Positions 8,591 through 18,149 of a DNA stretch of 42,939 nt are shown piece after piece (positions within the stretch are counted from its first letter, which is position 1; every line of letters begins with the position of its first letter). The notes below the pieces were generated by a model, which saw only the letters and a program-made list of their open reading frames with translations, ran no database searches and was not told the origin of the DNA. Origin of the DNA: Clostridia bacterium (GTDB taxonomy: Bacteria; Bacillota; Clostridia; Oscillospirales; RGIG8002). Position numbers and translations under genes: made by a program. The stretch covers positions 1 to 42,939 of the forward strand of contig JAFZXI010000125.1 of assembly GCA_017616855.1 (NCBI GenBank). The letters run 5' to 3'.

Positions 8591-9256
8591 ATGACGGAAG
8601 AAAACGAAAAAACGCCGGAGCGTGAGGACGTCCGCGAGGACGGCGCAGTCACGGTGAAGACCGGAAGCCACATCATCTACTGCCTGACTGTCATCGGGCA
8701 GATCGAAGGGCATTACGCCCTGCCGCCGCAGGAAAAGGCGACGCGCTACGAGCACATTATTCCGCGTCTCGTCGCCGCGGAGCAGGACGAAGCGATAGAA
8801 GGTCTGCTCCTGTTGTTGAACACCGTCGGCGGCGATATCGAGGCGGGGCTCGCGATAGCGGAGCTCATCGCGAGCATGAAAACGCCGTCGGTCTCGCTCG
8901 TGCTCGGCGGGAGCCATTCGATAGGCGTTCCGCTCGCGGTGTCGGCGAGACGGTCGTTCATCGTGCCGACTGCGACGATGACGGTCCACCCGGTACGGCT
9001 TACCGGGCTTGTGCTCGGGGTGCCGCAGACGTTCGATTATTTCCAGAAGATGCAGGAGCGCGTCGTGCGCTTCGTAGCCGGAAACAGCAGGGTAGCGCCC
9101 GAACGCATGCGCGAGCTGATGCTGAACACGGGCGAGCTCGCGACGGATATGGGCTCCGTGCTCGACGGCGAAGCCGCCGTACGCGAGGGATTTATCGACG
9201 CTGTCGGAGGTCTGAAGGACGCGGTTTCCGCGCTTTATCGGCTGATAGAGGCATGA
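8591..9256 (+). CDS. ClpP-like serine protease (TepA family)
   Basis: A 221-aa protein of the crotonase/ClpP fold. The nucleophile serine is in [12 protein letters not shown] and the histidine in [29 protein letters not shown] is the oxyanion-side motif. The closest family is the clostridial/Bacillus TepA-type 'translocation-enhancing' ClpP relative, a probable cytosolic peptidase, rather than housekeeping ClpP. I chose ATG 8591 (preceded by GGGGTGAAC) over the in-frame ATG 8546, which lacks a good Shine-Dalgarno. It lies upstream of ftsK (uppP intervenes), as is common for tepA-ftsK in Firmicutes. Confidence 0.85.
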   Translation: MTEENEKTPEREDVREDGAVTVKTGSHIIYCLTVIGQIEGHYALPPQEKATRYEHIIPRLVAAEQDEAIEGLLLLLNTVGGDIEAGLAIAELIASMKTPSVSLVLGGSHSIGVPLAVSARRSFIVPTATMTVHPVRLTGLVLGVPQTFDYFQKMQERVVRFVAGNSRVAPERMRELMLNTGELATDMGSVLDGEAAVREGFIDAVGGLKDAVSALYRLIEA

Positions 9257-9325
9257 TACGCGGCGAAGCGGCATAGTTTTTACGGCGGTGAAAACCGCAA
9301 TACATAGTTCGAGGGCGATATCATA

Positions 9326-10162
9326 ATGAATGTTTTTCAGGCGTTCATACAGGGGTTGATACAGGGTCTGACGGAGTTCCTGCCGGTCAGCAGCTCGGGG
9401 CACCTGTCCCTTTTCCGCCACTTTACCGGCACGGAGACGGACGGCAACGCCTTTTCCGTTTTTCTCCATCTCGGAACGCTCGCCGCGGTGGTAATAGCGT
9501 TCTTTCCGCGTATACGCGAGCTGTTTATTGAGTTCTTCCGCATGATAGCGGATATATTCAGAGGAAAGTTCAGTTGGAAAAACGCGTCTCCGACGCGGCG
9601 CATGCTGCTCATGATGATGCTTTCACTCGTGCCGCTCATCTTCGTTTATCCGATAAAAGACTCCATATCCTCGCTCGCTGAGGACGAAGACATAGTCGTC
9701 GAGGGTTTCTGCTTTATTTACACGGCGGTTCTGCTGCTTCTCGCGAGCTATACCGCGAAGCGCACGGAGGAGCCGCTCCGTGAAGTCAATCCCGGCAGAG
9801 CGATCTACATAGGATTGATGCAGACGATAGCGCTGTTTCCGGGCGTTTCCCGCAGCGGTTCGACGATAGGCGCCGGAATGATTTCCGGAGTCGACCGCGA
9901 ATTCATGGTCGAATACTCATTCATAATGAGCATCCCCGTCATAGTCGCCGCCGGAATAAGCGAAGCGGGCGGCGCGTTCAAAGATGGCTTCGGCGTAGGC
10001 GCGTTCCCGCTGATCGTGGGGGTACTGACCGCTGCGGCGGTCGGCTGGTTCGCCATAAAATGCCTGTCGTGGCTGGTCAAGAACGACAAGCTTTGGATAT
10101 TCTCGATATATCTTTTCCTGCTCGGCGGTTTCTCCGTCTTCGCGGGAATAATAGGACTCTGA
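9326..10162 (+). CDS. uppP: Undecaprenyl-diphosphatase UppP (BacA)
   Basis: A 278-aa polytopic membrane enzyme that recycles undecaprenyl pyrophosphate to the monophosphate for peptidoglycan and other envelope polymers; it can confer bacitracin resistance. Diagnostic motifs are GLTEFLPVSSSGHLSL near residue 15 and FPGVSRSGSTIGAGM near residue 175, the two halves of the active site. Length and hydrophobic pattern are normal. The Shine-Dalgarno is weak (GAGGGCG). Confidence 0.97.
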   Translation: MNVFQAFIQGLIQGLTEFLPVSSSGHLSLFRHFTGTETDGNAFSVFLHLGTLAAVVIAFFPRIRELFIEFFRMIADIFRGKFSWKNASPTRRMLLMMMLSLVPLIFVYPIKDSISSLAEDEDIVVEGFCFIYTAVLLLLASYTAKRTEEPLREVNPGRAIYIGLMQTIALFPGVSRSGSTIGAGMISGVDREFMVEYSFIMSIPVIVAAGISEAGGAFKDGFGVGAFPLIVGVLTAAAVGWFAIKCLSWLVKNDKLWIFSIYLFLLGGFSVFAGIIGL

Positions 10163-10195
10163 TCCCGTTTGATTCTGACTTAAGGATGTGTAAAA

Positions 10196-12598
10196 ATGGC
10201 ACAAAGAGGAAGGCCGAAGGGCTCGAAAAATAAAAAGACCGCCTCCGCCTCGTCCAGAAGCGCCGCCGCGAAGAAAGCGGCGGAAACCAGGGCTGCGGCG
10301 GCTGAAAAACAGCGCACCAAAAACGTGATTTGGAGCACCGTCCTGATCCTCGTGGGCGTGCTGCTCTTCGTGCTGCTCGTCGTTTCCGACAGGGGCGTTC
10401 TCGGCGGAGCGATACAGAAGGGAATGCAGTTCCTGCTCTCGTGGGTGATGTATTTCCTGCCTGCGCTGCTTATTTATATCGGAGTGCTGCTCGCGGTGCA
10501 GAAGACGAAGAAATACATAGCGCTGCGCTTTTGGTTCAGTCTGCTCGCGATGTTCATTCTCGCGGCGGTGGTCTTCATCATTTCAGCCGGAAGCGAGGAC
10601 ATCGTCGAGGTGTTCAACGCGAATAAAGTCAACGCCATCGGCTTCGGCATCGGGTTCGTCTTCACGAAGGCGCTCGGCAAGGTCGGCGGCATGATAGCGC
10701 TGTTCCTCGTGCTCGGCGGCTCCCTTATGATGGCGGCCGGCATTACGATAATAAATATCTTCAACTGGTTCAAAAACCTGTTCACGATGGGTACTGACGA
10801 AGACGACGAGGAAGATGAGCTTGAAGGCGATCCCGTCGCCGCGATAGAAAAGATAGGCAAAGAGCCGGAGATGAAGGCGGATAAGAAAAAGCGTTCTGCG
10901 ATAGATATCCCGATTCCGGACGGACCCATCACCGCGCCCGACCTCACCATAGCGGAGCCGACTCCGAAGCCGGAGCTCCGCATCGACGACATAATAAACA
11001 AAGCCGCCGCGCCCGCGGCGACCGCCGAAGTCCCGAAGGCGCAGGACGCCGCGAAACCGGCGGACAAGCCAGCGGACAAAGCCGCGGAAAAGCCGCTGGA
11101 AAAGGCCGAAAAGCCTGCCGAAGCGAAGGAAGGGGAATACAGCTTTCCGCCGCTTTCGCTGCTCAAAAAGGGCGTCGGCGGAATGTCCGAGGACGTTTCC
11201 AACGAGCTGAAGGAAAACGCGGACAAGCTCGTCCGCACGCTGCGCTCCTTCGGCGTTTCCACAACGATAAGCGAAGTCTGCCGCGGCCCGTCCGTCACGC
11301 GCTATGAGCTCCAGCCGGACGCCGGCGTAAAGCTCAGCAAGATTACCGGGCTTGCGGACGACCTCGCGCTTTCGCTTGCCGCCAGCAGCATACGCATCGA
11401 GGCGCCGATCCCGAACAAAGCCGCGGTCGGCATCGAGGTGCCGAACAAGATCAGAAGCAGCGTTCTGCTCCGCGACCTGCTCGAAACCAAGGGTTTCGCG
11501 GACAGCCACAGCCGTCTGACCGTAGCGATAGGCAAGGGCGTTTCCGGCGATCCGATAATCGCGGACCTCGCGGGAATGCCGCATATGCTTATCGCGGGCG
11601 CTACCGGTTCCGGTAAGTCCATCTGCGAAAACTGCATCATAATGAGCATAATATACAAGGCGAGTCCGGACGAAGTCAAGTTCATAATGATCGATCCGAA
11701 GGCGGTCGAGCTGACGGTCTATAACGGACTGCCGCACCTCGCGATTCCGGTCGTTACCGACCCGAAGCGCGCAGCCGGTGCTCTCGCCTGGGCGGTCCGC
11801 GAGATGATGAGGAGATACAAGCTGCTTTCGGAATCCGGCTGCCGCGACATAAAGAGTTACAACCTGCGCGTCAAGGAGGACGAGAGCGCGGAGCCGCTTC
11901 CGCAGTACGTCATCGTTATCGACGAGCTCGCCAACCTGATGATGACCTCGCCGAAGGAGGTTGAGGACAGCATCTGCAAGCTGGCTCAGCTTGCCCGCGC
12001 CGCCGGTATGCACCTCGTTATCGCGACGCAGCGCCCCTCCGTTGACGTCATCACCGGACTTATCAAAGCGAATATCCCCACCCGCGTGGCGCTCGCCGTC
12101 ACGTCGCAGGTCGACTCGCGCACGATAATCGACTACGCCGGCGCCGAAAAACTGCTCGGCCGCGGCGATATGCTCTACGCGCCGATCGACGCCTCCAAGG
12201 CGCAGCGCGTTCAGGGCTGCTACGTATCCGAGGAAGAGGTCCGCAGCGTCGTCGAGTATATCAAGACGAAGGCGTCCGCGAACTACGACGAGAGCATAAA
12301 CGAGGCGATTGACGCCTACTCCGCCAACCAGAAGGACAAGGGCGCCGCTGCCGCCGCCGGCGGCGAAGAAGAAGGCGACACCGACGAAATGCTCGAAGCC
12401 GCGATCGAGATTGCCGTCGAAGCGCAGACGATTTCGACTTCGCTGCTCCAGCGCCGGCTGAAGCTCGGTTACGCGAGAGCCGCCCGTCTTGTCGACGAGA
12501 TGGAGGCGCGCGGCATCGTCGGTCCTTTCGAGGGCTCCAAGCCGCGCCAGGTGCTCCTCACGCGCGACCAGTGGCTTGAAATGAAAAACCGTCAGTAA
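10196..12598 (+). CDS. ftsK: DNA translocase FtsK/SpoIIIE
   Basis: An 800-aa motor that pumps DNA through division or sporulation septa. A basic N-terminus (RGRPKGSKNKK) precedes four membrane segments (about residues 43-200). A Pro/Ala/Glu/Lys-rich linker (about 225-310) follows, then the RecA-like motor with Walker A GATGSGKS (near residue 467) and Walker B-type VIVIDELANLMM. The C-terminal gamma winged helix (about 735-795, LLQRRLKLGYARAARLVDEME) reads KOPS/SRS sites. Whether it acts in vegetative division or in sporulation cannot be told from sequence. AAGGA lies just upstream of the ATG. Confidence 0.97.
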   Translation: MAQRGRPKGSKNKKTASASSRSAAAKKAAETRAAAAEKQRTKNVIWSTVLILVGVLLFVLLVVSDRGVLGGAIQKGMQFLLSWVMYFLPALLIYIGVLLAVQKTKKYIALRFWFSLLAMFILAAVVFIISAGSEDIVEVFNANKVNAIGFGIGFVFTKALGKVGGMIALFLVLGGSLMMAAGITIINIFNWFKNLFTMGTDEDDEEDELEGDPVAAIEKIGKEPEMKADKKKRSAIDIPIPDGPITAPDLTIAEPTPKPELRIDDIINKAAAPAATAEVPKAQDAAKPADKPADKAAEKPLEKAEKPAEAKEGEYSFPPLSLLKKGVGGMSEDVSNELKENADKLVRTLRSFGVSTTISEVCRGPSVTRYELQPDAGVKLSKITGLADDLALSLAASSIRIEAPIPNKAAVGIEVPNKIRSSVLLRDLLETKGFADSHSRLTVAIGKGVSGDPIIADLAGMPHMLIAGATGSGKSICENCIIMSIIYKASPDEVKFIMIDPKAVELTVYNGLPHLAIPVVTDPKRAAGALAWAVREMMRRYKLLSESGCRDIKSYNLRVKEDESAEPLPQYVIVIDELANLMMTSPKEVEDSICKLAQLARAAGMHLVIATQRPSVDVITGLIKANIPTRVALAVTSQVDSRTIIDYAGAEKLLGRGDMLYAPIDASKAQRVQGCYVSEEEVRSVVEYIKTKASANYDESINEAIDAYSANQKDKGAAAAAGGEEEGDTDEMLEAAIEIAVEAQTISTSLLQRRLKLGYARAARLVDEMEARGIVGPFEGSKPRQVLLTRDQWLEMKNRQ

Positions 12599-12637
12599 CA
12601 ATTTCTGCGTATTTATCGTAATATTCATAAAAACGGG

Positions 12638-12673
12638 TGCCTTTGAGCAAAATAAGCTCAAAGGCATCTTTTT
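12638..12673 (+). terminator. Terminator after ftsK
   Basis: An 11-bp stem (12638-12648 with 12656-12666), extendable by G-U and G-C pairs, is followed by TCTTTTTTT. It ends 17 bp before the next start codon, so the downstream gene may depend on readthrough or an unseen promoter. Confidence 0.85.
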
Positions 12674-12690
12674 TTGAAAGGATTGATACG

Positions 12691-13395
12691 ATGAAGGAAC
12701 TGAAGCTTCCGAGTGAGAAAAAGAGCAAACTTGAGGGCAAAAAGAAGTTTATCGCCGTGCTCGCGGCGTGCGCGATAGCCGTGCTCGTCGCGGGATATAT
12801 CGCGGTAGATAAGAGCTTGACCTACACACGCCCCGTCGAGGAACCGCAGCACAGCAGCGAAGCGGAAAAGGTCGATAAGCAGCAGCAGGGCGTCGTCGAA
12901 AAGCCGGAGCCGGCGAGCAGCGCCGTGCCGGAGAGCAGCGCGGAGGACAAACCGGCGAATACCGTTCCGGAGCCGACGCTGCTCATCTGGCCGGTCGAAG
13001 GCGGCACGCTCCTGCGCGAATACAGCGCGGACGCGCTCGTTTTTTCGCCGACGATGCAGGACTGGCGCACGCATAACGGTATCGACGTCGCCGCGCCGGT
13101 CGGTACCGCGGTGCGCGCCATGGCGGCGGGGAAGGTGACTTCGATACGCGAGGACGACATGCTCGGCTGGGTGATAGAAATCGCTCACGGCAGCTATGTT
13201 GTTTCCTACTGCAACGTGCAGGAGGGGATAGCCGTTAAGGAGGGCGACACGGTCGGAATAGGCGACACGATCGGCGGAGTCGGGCAGCAGGCGCGGCTTG
13301 AAATAGGCGACGAACCGCATATCCACCTCGAAGTTCGCAGGAACGGCGAGCTGATAGATCCGCTTTCGGTCATGAATAACACGGATATCGAATAG
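12691..13395 (+). CDS. SpoIIQ-like M23 (LytM-domain) membrane protein
   Basis: A 234-aa protein. A basic N-terminus, one membrane segment (FIAVLAACAIAVLVAGYIAV, about 20-40) and a Ser/Glu/Pro-rich linker lead to an M23 domain (about 105-225). HNGIDVA holds the first zinc ligands and HIHLEV the HxH motif, so the catalytic residues look complete, as in clostridial SpoIIQ rather than the degenerate Bacillus one. SpoIIQ joins SpoIIIAH across the forespore space during engulfment; that function is inferred from architecture. ATG 12691 has AAAGGA upstream; an in-frame upstream ATG lies inside the terminator and is rejected. Confidence 0.75.
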   Translation: MKELKLPSEKKSKLEGKKKFIAVLAACAIAVLVAGYIAVDKSLTYTRPVEEPQHSSEAEKVDKQQQGVVEKPEPASSAVPESSAEDKPANTVPEPTLLIWPVEGGTLLREYSADALVFSPTMQDWRTHNGIDVAAPVGTAVRAMAAGKVTSIREDDMLGWVIEIAHGSYVVSYCNVQEGIAVKEGDTVGIGDTIGGVGQQARLEIGDEPHIHLEVRRNGELIDPLSVMNNTDIE

Positions 13396-13428
13396 CGGCT
13401 CTGCTCACACGAAAATACCGTCTGTATT

Positions 13429-13475
13429 GTAAATCTCACCGTGAAAAGTGCTTTCACCGGTGAGATTTACTTATA
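13429..13475 (+). terminator. Long hairpin terminator after the M23 gene
   Basis: A 12-bp outer stem (13429-13440 with 13459-13470) and a 6-bp inner stem (13441-13446 with 13452-13457) are followed by TTATATTTTA. The U-tract is imperfect. Confidence 0.65.
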
Positions 13476-13481
13476 TTTTAC

Positions 13482-13510
13482 TTGACAAAAGCGTTAAAGT
13501 GTTATAGAAT
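13482..13510 (+). promoter_or_regulatory. Promoter of the opp operon
   Basis: TTGACA (13482-13487), 17 bp, TAGAAT (13505-13510). The predicted leader is about 125 nt (to 13642), and I see no recognisable riboswitch in it. Confidence 0.75.
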
Positions 13511-13641
13511 TAAACAATTAAAAGCAAGATTATTGTTATCGGTGCTGAGATAATTTCTACTCTTACGCCTGCCGCGGAGGGAAAAACGCAGTCCGGGGCG
13601 GCGAAAAATACACGCGAAGAAAACAGAAACAGGGAGATTAT

Positions 13642-14583
13642 ATGACCGCATATATCGTAAAACGTATCATCGCTTCGGTGCTGACATTGCTGTTGATAAT
13701 GTGCATCACCTTCCTTTTGATGAACGCAGTTCCCGGCAGCCCGTTCTTGACTGAAAAGTCGACGCCGGAGATGATAGCCAGGGCAAACGCCAAATACGGG
13801 CTCGATCAACCGCTGTTGGTCCAGCTGTTCAATTACATAAAGAACTATCTTAAGGGCGACCTCGGTACGTCGCTGAAGATGCAGGAGGGCACAAGCGTCG
13901 GAACGATTATCTTCGGCCAGGGAAAGTTCTGGCTTTCGATAAAGCTCGGCGTCGTCGCGTTGGTGCTGGCGGTGCTGATAGGTATCCCGCTCGGCTGTAT
14001 CGCCGCGTATAACCGCGGCAAGTGGATAGACGGTCTGCTCCGCGTAATAACGACGGTGGGCGTCGCGGTGCCGACGTTCGTGCTGGCGACGCTGCTGCTG
14101 GTCACGTTTGCGGTGAAGCTGCGCTGGCTGCCGACGTTGAGCGGAAGTCTGCCCTCGTTCAAGAGTTACATAATGCCGGTCATAAGTCTCTCGTTCTATT
14201 TCCTGTGTTACGTGGCGAAGCTTACGCGTACCAGCATGCTCGACGCGATAAACCAGGACTATATCCGTACCGCGCGCGCGAAGGGTGTCAAAACGCGAAA
14301 GCTTATAGTCAAGCACGCGCTGCGCAATTCGCTTATTCCGGTAATTACCTATCTCGGGCCGGTCATGGCGGGTATTATCACCGGCTCATTCGTCGTTGAA
14401 TCGACGTTCTCCATACCCGGACTCGGCAAATACTTCATTCAGAGCATTCTGAACCGCGACTATCCCGTCATTATGGCGACGACGGTCGTGCTTGCCGCGC
14501 TGGTTATCTTTATGAATCTCGTGGTTGATATCGCGTACAAGATCGTTGATCCGCGTATCACCCTGACGGGGAAGGAGGACTGA
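13642..14583 (+). CDS. oppB: Oligopeptide ABC transporter permease OppB/DppB
   Basis: A 313-aa inner-membrane permease with six membrane segments. The N-terminus YIVKRIIASVLTLLLIMCITFLL is typical of OppB. The cytoplasmic coupling motif is in DYIRTARAKGVKTRKLIVKHALRNSLIP (EAA loop). AGGGAGA precedes the ATG. First gene of the operon oppB-C-D-F-A. The substrate, di- or oligopeptide or another small solute, cannot be read from the permease. Confidence 0.92.
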   Translation: MTAYIVKRIIASVLTLLLIMCITFLLMNAVPGSPFLTEKSTPEMIARANAKYGLDQPLLVQLFNYIKNYLKGDLGTSLKMQEGTSVGTIIFGQGKFWLSIKLGVVALVLAVLIGIPLGCIAAYNRGKWIDGLLRVITTVGVAVPTFVLATLLLVTFAVKLRWLPTLSGSLPSFKSYIMPVISLSFYFLCYVAKLTRTSMLDAINQDYIRTARAKGVKTRKLIVKHALRNSLIPVITYLGPVMAGIITGSFVVESTFSIPGLGKYFIQSILNRDYPVIMATTVVLAALVIFMNLVVDIAYKIVDPRITLTGKED

Positions 14584-14586
14584 CGC

Positions 14587-15951
14587 GTGAACGGCAGATT
14601 TTCAAAATTCAGTCCCTTCCATGTCGATCCGGAAAAGATCGAGAAGACCTTTTCGCTGACCGCGGAGGATTTCGTCCCCGCTAACGACGAAGAAAAGGCC
14701 GCGATGGAGGAAAAGCATAAGAGCGTGTCCTACTGGCGCGACGCCTGGCGCCGTTTCCGTTCCAACACGGTGTCGATGGTGGCGCTCGTGATATTCATCA
14801 TCTGCCTGCTGTTCGCGTTCCTCGGACCGGCGCTTATCCCGTACAGCTACGACGATCAGTACCGGACCTCGCAGAAGATGGGTCCGTTCGAGTATTCAAA
14901 AGGCGAAGAGCTTATCAAGTCGATCGCCGACTCCTGCGACGGTTTTTACGCCACTGCGCTGCGCGCCGGCAGTATCACCGCGCTCAACAAGGGAAACTAT
15001 TTCATAAAAGACAAGGGCAAGATTTACGCGTTCACGCTTGACGGAGCCCTTGAGAAGAGCGTGATCGTTCTTCGCCGCGACGATAAGGATCCGCTTATCA
15101 TCGTTAAGGAAGACGACATCAAAAACGGCTCGTGGAGCAAATACGAGGCGATTTCCTATACCGATACCGCCGCGGAAGACGCGATGAAGCTTGAACTTTC
15201 GACGGGCGTGTTCCCGCACGTTTTCGGAACCGACAGCGCCGGCCGCGACCTGATGGCTCGCACGATGTACGGCACGCGCGTTTCGATAATCATCGGCGTC
15301 ATGGCGGCGATCATAGTTCTGATCATCGGCGCGACGTACGGCGCGATCTCCGGACTTTCCGGAGGCAAGGTCGACTTCGTGATGATGCGTATCGTCGAAC
15401 TCATCTATTCGATTCCCGAGGTCCTGGTGGTGCTGCTGCTTCAGGTCGTTTTGAAGGATCCTCTGACCGAGTGGTTCTCTTCGAGTTCGTCCGGATTCGT
15501 GAAGGCGATGTCTTCGCTCGGCTCCGGCATTATCAGCATATTCATAACGTTCGCGCTGCTGTACTGGGTAACGATGGCGCGTATCGTGCGCGGTCAGGTG
15601 CTTCAGCTCAAGCAGCAGGAGTACGTTACCGCGGCGACTGCGCTCGGCGCGAGCAACGGACGCATCATCCGCAGGCACCTGCTGCCCAACTGCGTCGGCA
15701 GCGTGGTCATCACCACCTGCCTGCAGATCCCCAGCGCGATATTCCTGGAATCCTTCCTCTCCTTCCTCGGTCTCGGCGTTTCCGCGCCGATGGCGAGTCT
15801 CGGCTCGCTCTGCTCCGACGCGTTGGAGACGATTCAGCTTTACCCATATCGCCTTATTTTCCCCGGCATCGTGCTGACGATTGTTATCCTGACGCTGAAC
15901 CTCATCGGCGACGGACTCCGCGACTCGCTTGATCCGCGGCTTAAGAAGTGA
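14587..15951 (+). CDS. oppC: Oligopeptide ABC transporter permease OppC/DppC with a large extracytoplasmic insertion
   Basis: A 454-aa permease starting at GTG 14587 with GGAGG upstream. The N-terminal OppC_N region and first membrane segment (about 58-80) are followed by an extra stretch of roughly 110 residues (about 95-205) before the family motif HVFGTDSAGRDLMARTMYGTR. Five membrane segments and the EAA loop (QQEYVTAATALGASNGRIIRRHLLPN) follow. Typical OppC is 300-340 aa, so the insertion is large; it would lie outside the membrane where it could touch the binding protein. Confidence 0.9.
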   Translation: MNGRFSKFSPFHVDPEKIEKTFSLTAEDFVPANDEEKAAMEEKHKSVSYWRDAWRRFRSNTVSMVALVIFIICLLFAFLGPALIPYSYDDQYRTSQKMGPFEYSKGEELIKSIADSCDGFYATALRAGSITALNKGNYFIKDKGKIYAFTLDGALEKSVIVLRRDDKDPLIIVKEDDIKNGSWSKYEAISYTDTAAEDAMKLELSTGVFPHVFGTDSAGRDLMARTMYGTRVSIIIGVMAAIIVLIIGATYGAISGLSGGKVDFVMMRIVELIYSIPEVLVVLLLQVVLKDPLTEWFSSSSSGFVKAMSSLGSGIISIFITFALLYWVTMARIVRGQVLQLKQQEYVTAATALGASNGRIIRRHLLPNCVGSVVITTCLQIPSAIFLESFLSFLGLGVSAPMASLGSLCSDALETIQLYPYRLIFPGIVLTIVILTLNLIGDGLRDSLDPRLKK

Positions 15952-15967
15952 GAGGAGGCAGACGGTA

Positions 15968-17092
15968 ATGGACGAAAACAAGACTCCGGCAACGGAAGAA
16001 ATAACAGCTCCGGAAATCGAAGAAACCGAAGCTCCGGTCATGGAAGAAGCTCCCGCGGCGGAAGAGACCGCCGCTCCGGAAGCCGATGACGAGAAGGTCC
16101 TGCTCAAGGTCAAAGACCTGAAGGTCTCCTTCTTTACGCCCGCCGGCGAGGTCAAGGCGGTCAACGGCATCTCCTATTCGCTCGGTTACAACGAGGTCAT
16201 GGGCATCGTCGGTGAATCCGGTTCCGGCAAGAGCGTCGAGGCGTACTCGATAATAGGACTCCTGCAAAGCCCGGGCAAGGTCATCGGCGGTTCGATCGAG
16301 TTTGAGGGCGAGGACGTTCTCAAGTATAATGAGGAACAGATGCGGCAGCTCCGCGGCAACAAGATCAGCATGATCTTCCAGAACCCGATGACCTGCCTCA
16401 ATCCCGTATATACAATCGGCAACCAGCTCGTCGAGGCGCTCATGTGACACGACAAGGGCTACGACCGCAAGCAGGCGCGCGCCCGCGCGATTGAGATGCT
16501 GAAGCTCGTCGGAATCAACAACGCGGAAAAGCGCATCGACCAGTATCCGCACGAGTTTTCCGGCGGAATGCGTCAGCGCGCGATGATAGCGATGGCGCTG
16601 ATTTGCGAACCGAAGCTCCTTATCGCCGACGAACCGACGACGGCGCTTGACGTTACGATCCAGGCGCAGATTCTCGAGCTGATGAAGGACCTGCAGAAAA
16701 AGGAAAACACTTCAATCATATTCATAACTCACAATCTCGGCGTCGTCGCGGAAATATGCGACCGCGTCTCCGTCATGTATGCCGGGCATATAGTGGAGCA
16801 GGGCAGTGTCAACGACGTTTTCTATAATCCGCAGCACCCGTATACGCAGGGACTGCTTTCGTCCACGCCACGCATGGACGAAGTTACGAAAGAGCGTCTC
16901 GTGCCCATCGAAGGCACGCCTATCGACCTGCTCAATCCGCCCAAGGGCTGCAACTTCGGCCCCAGATGCGAGCACTGCATGAAGGTGTGCCTGCGTGAAA
17001 AGCCGCCGTTCGTTGAAGTCGGCGACGGTCACATCTCCGCGTGCTGGCTCCATTTCACGCCGCCGGAAGGGAAGGAGGCGACTGAGGAATGA
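15968..17092 (+). pseudogene. oppD: Oligopeptide ABC transporter ATPase OppD, interrupted by an in-frame TGA
   Basis: ATG 15968 has GAGGAGG upstream. An acidic Ala/Glu/Pro-rich N-terminal extension of about 45 residues precedes the ATPase. Walker A (GESGSGKS) and Q-loop (MIFQNPMT) come before a TGA at 16445-16447. The same frame then continues without shift into [14 protein letters not shown], the ABC signature (EFSGGMRQR), Walker B ([12 protein letters not shown]), the H-loop (FITHNLGVV) and the cysteine-bearing OppD C-terminus ([11 protein letters not shown]). The next in-frame ATG is 16496. Everything else in the 374-codon frame is intact, so this is either a recent nonsense mutation, a readthrough site (TGA followed by C) or a sequence error. 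TGA is used as a stop elsewhere in the window. Confidence 0.85.
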
Positions 17093-18081
17093 TCGATGAA
17101 AAGCGTCCGCTTATTGAAGTGGAAAACCTGCGCAAATACTTCCCCGTGAAGGGAACGAATCCTTTCCAGAAGAAAAAATACGTCCAGGCGGTCGAATCCG
17201 TATCCCTGACCGTCTACCGCGGCGAAACGCTCGGTATCGTCGGAGAATCCGGCTGCGGCAAGACCACCCTCGGCCGCACGATTATCCGTCTCTACGAGCC
17301 GACGAGCGGCAGAATCGTTTACGACGGAACGCCCATCTACGACAGCGAACAGAAGATCGCGGTCAAGATGCTCCCGTACCGCCGCAAGATGCAGATAATC
17401 TTTCAGGACCCCTCGGCGTCGCTTGACCCGCGCATGACCGTCGGCGAGATTGTCGGCGAAGCGCTCGATATCCATAAGCTTTGCGCGAACAAGAGGGAAC
17501 GCGCCGAGCGTATCAATTCGCTCCTCGACGAAGTCGGACTCAACACGGAGCACGCCAACCGCTTCCCGCACGAGTTTTCCGGCGGACAGCAGCAGCGCGT
17601 CGGTATCGCCAGAGCGCTGGCGGTTGACCCGGAGTTCATCGTCTGCGACGAGCCGATCTCCGCGCTTGACGTTTCGATCCAGTCGCAGGTCGTCAATATG
17701 CTTGAGGATCTGCAGGCGGAGAACCACCTGACTTATCTGTTCATCGCCCACGATATCAGCGTGGTGCGCCACATTTCCAACCGTATCGGAGTCATGTACC
17801 TCGGTCAGATGGTGGAGCTTGCCGACAGTTACGAGCTCTGCAGTCAGCCCGTCCACCCGTATACGAAGACGCTGCTTTCCGCGGTGCCGCTGCCCGACCC
17901 GGTCAAGAGCAGGGCCCGTCAGCGCATCCTGCTGGAAGGGGAGATCCCGAGCCCGCTGAATCCGCCGAGCGGCTGCCGTTTCCACACCCGCTGTCCCTAC
18001 GCGACGGATCGCTGCCGCGAGGAATGCCCGCAGCTTCGGGAGCTGTCTCCCGGCCACTTTGTCGCCTGTCACTTGCAGTAG
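17089..18081 (+). CDS. oppF: Oligopeptide ABC transporter ATPase OppF
   Basis: A 330-aa ATP-binding subunit. Walker A is GESGCGKT, Q-loop [15 protein letters not shown], signature [16 protein letters not shown], Walker [13 protein letters not shown] and H-loop [10 protein letters not shown]. The C-terminal oligopeptide/dipeptide extension has [20 protein letters not shown], with cysteines that may bind an iron-sulfur cluster. Its ATG overlaps the oppD stop (ATGA). OppF normally pairs with OppD, so a dead OppD would leave OppF without its partner. Confidence 0.95.
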   Translation: MIDEKRPLIEVENLRKYFPVKGTNPFQKKKYVQAVESVSLTVYRGETLGIVGESGCGKTTLGRTIIRLYEPTSGRIVYDGTPIYDSEQKIAVKMLPYRRKMQIIFQDPSASLDPRMTVGEIVGEALDIHKLCANKRERAERINSLLDEVGLNTEHANRFPHEFSGGQQQRVGIARALAVDPEFIVCDEPISALDVSIQSQVVNMLEDLQAENHLTYLFIAHDISVVRHISNRIGVMYLGQMVELADSYELCSQPVHPYTKTLLSAVPLPDPVKSRARQRILLEGEIPSPLNPPSGCRFHTRCPYATDRCREECPQLRELSPGHFVACHLQ

Positions 18082-18149
18082 GCGGCGCATAAAATCGGTA
18101 TTCGGTTCCATTGGAACTTGATACAATAAATTTTGTATGGAGGAAACAC

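Noticed and set aside
10583-12667. A 694-aa open frame on the minus strand opposite ftsK, and similar long antisense frames opposite uvrC, asnS, ispH-rpsA and trmD
   Set aside because: They arise from the high-GC codon pattern of the real genes, have Arg/His/Val-rich composition and no family motifs or start signals.
13441-13457. GTGAAA-N5-TTTCAC similar to the operators of the XRE module
   Set aside because: It is the inner stem of the terminator after the M23 gene, with a different spacing and no second copy.
16445-16490. Selenocysteine or reassigned TGA in oppD
   Set aside because: The position is not a conserved cysteine in OppD, I see no convincing bacterial SECIS stem-loop at the required distance, and TGA ends several other genes here (rimM, uppP, cmk), so neither selenocysteine nor a changed code is supported.
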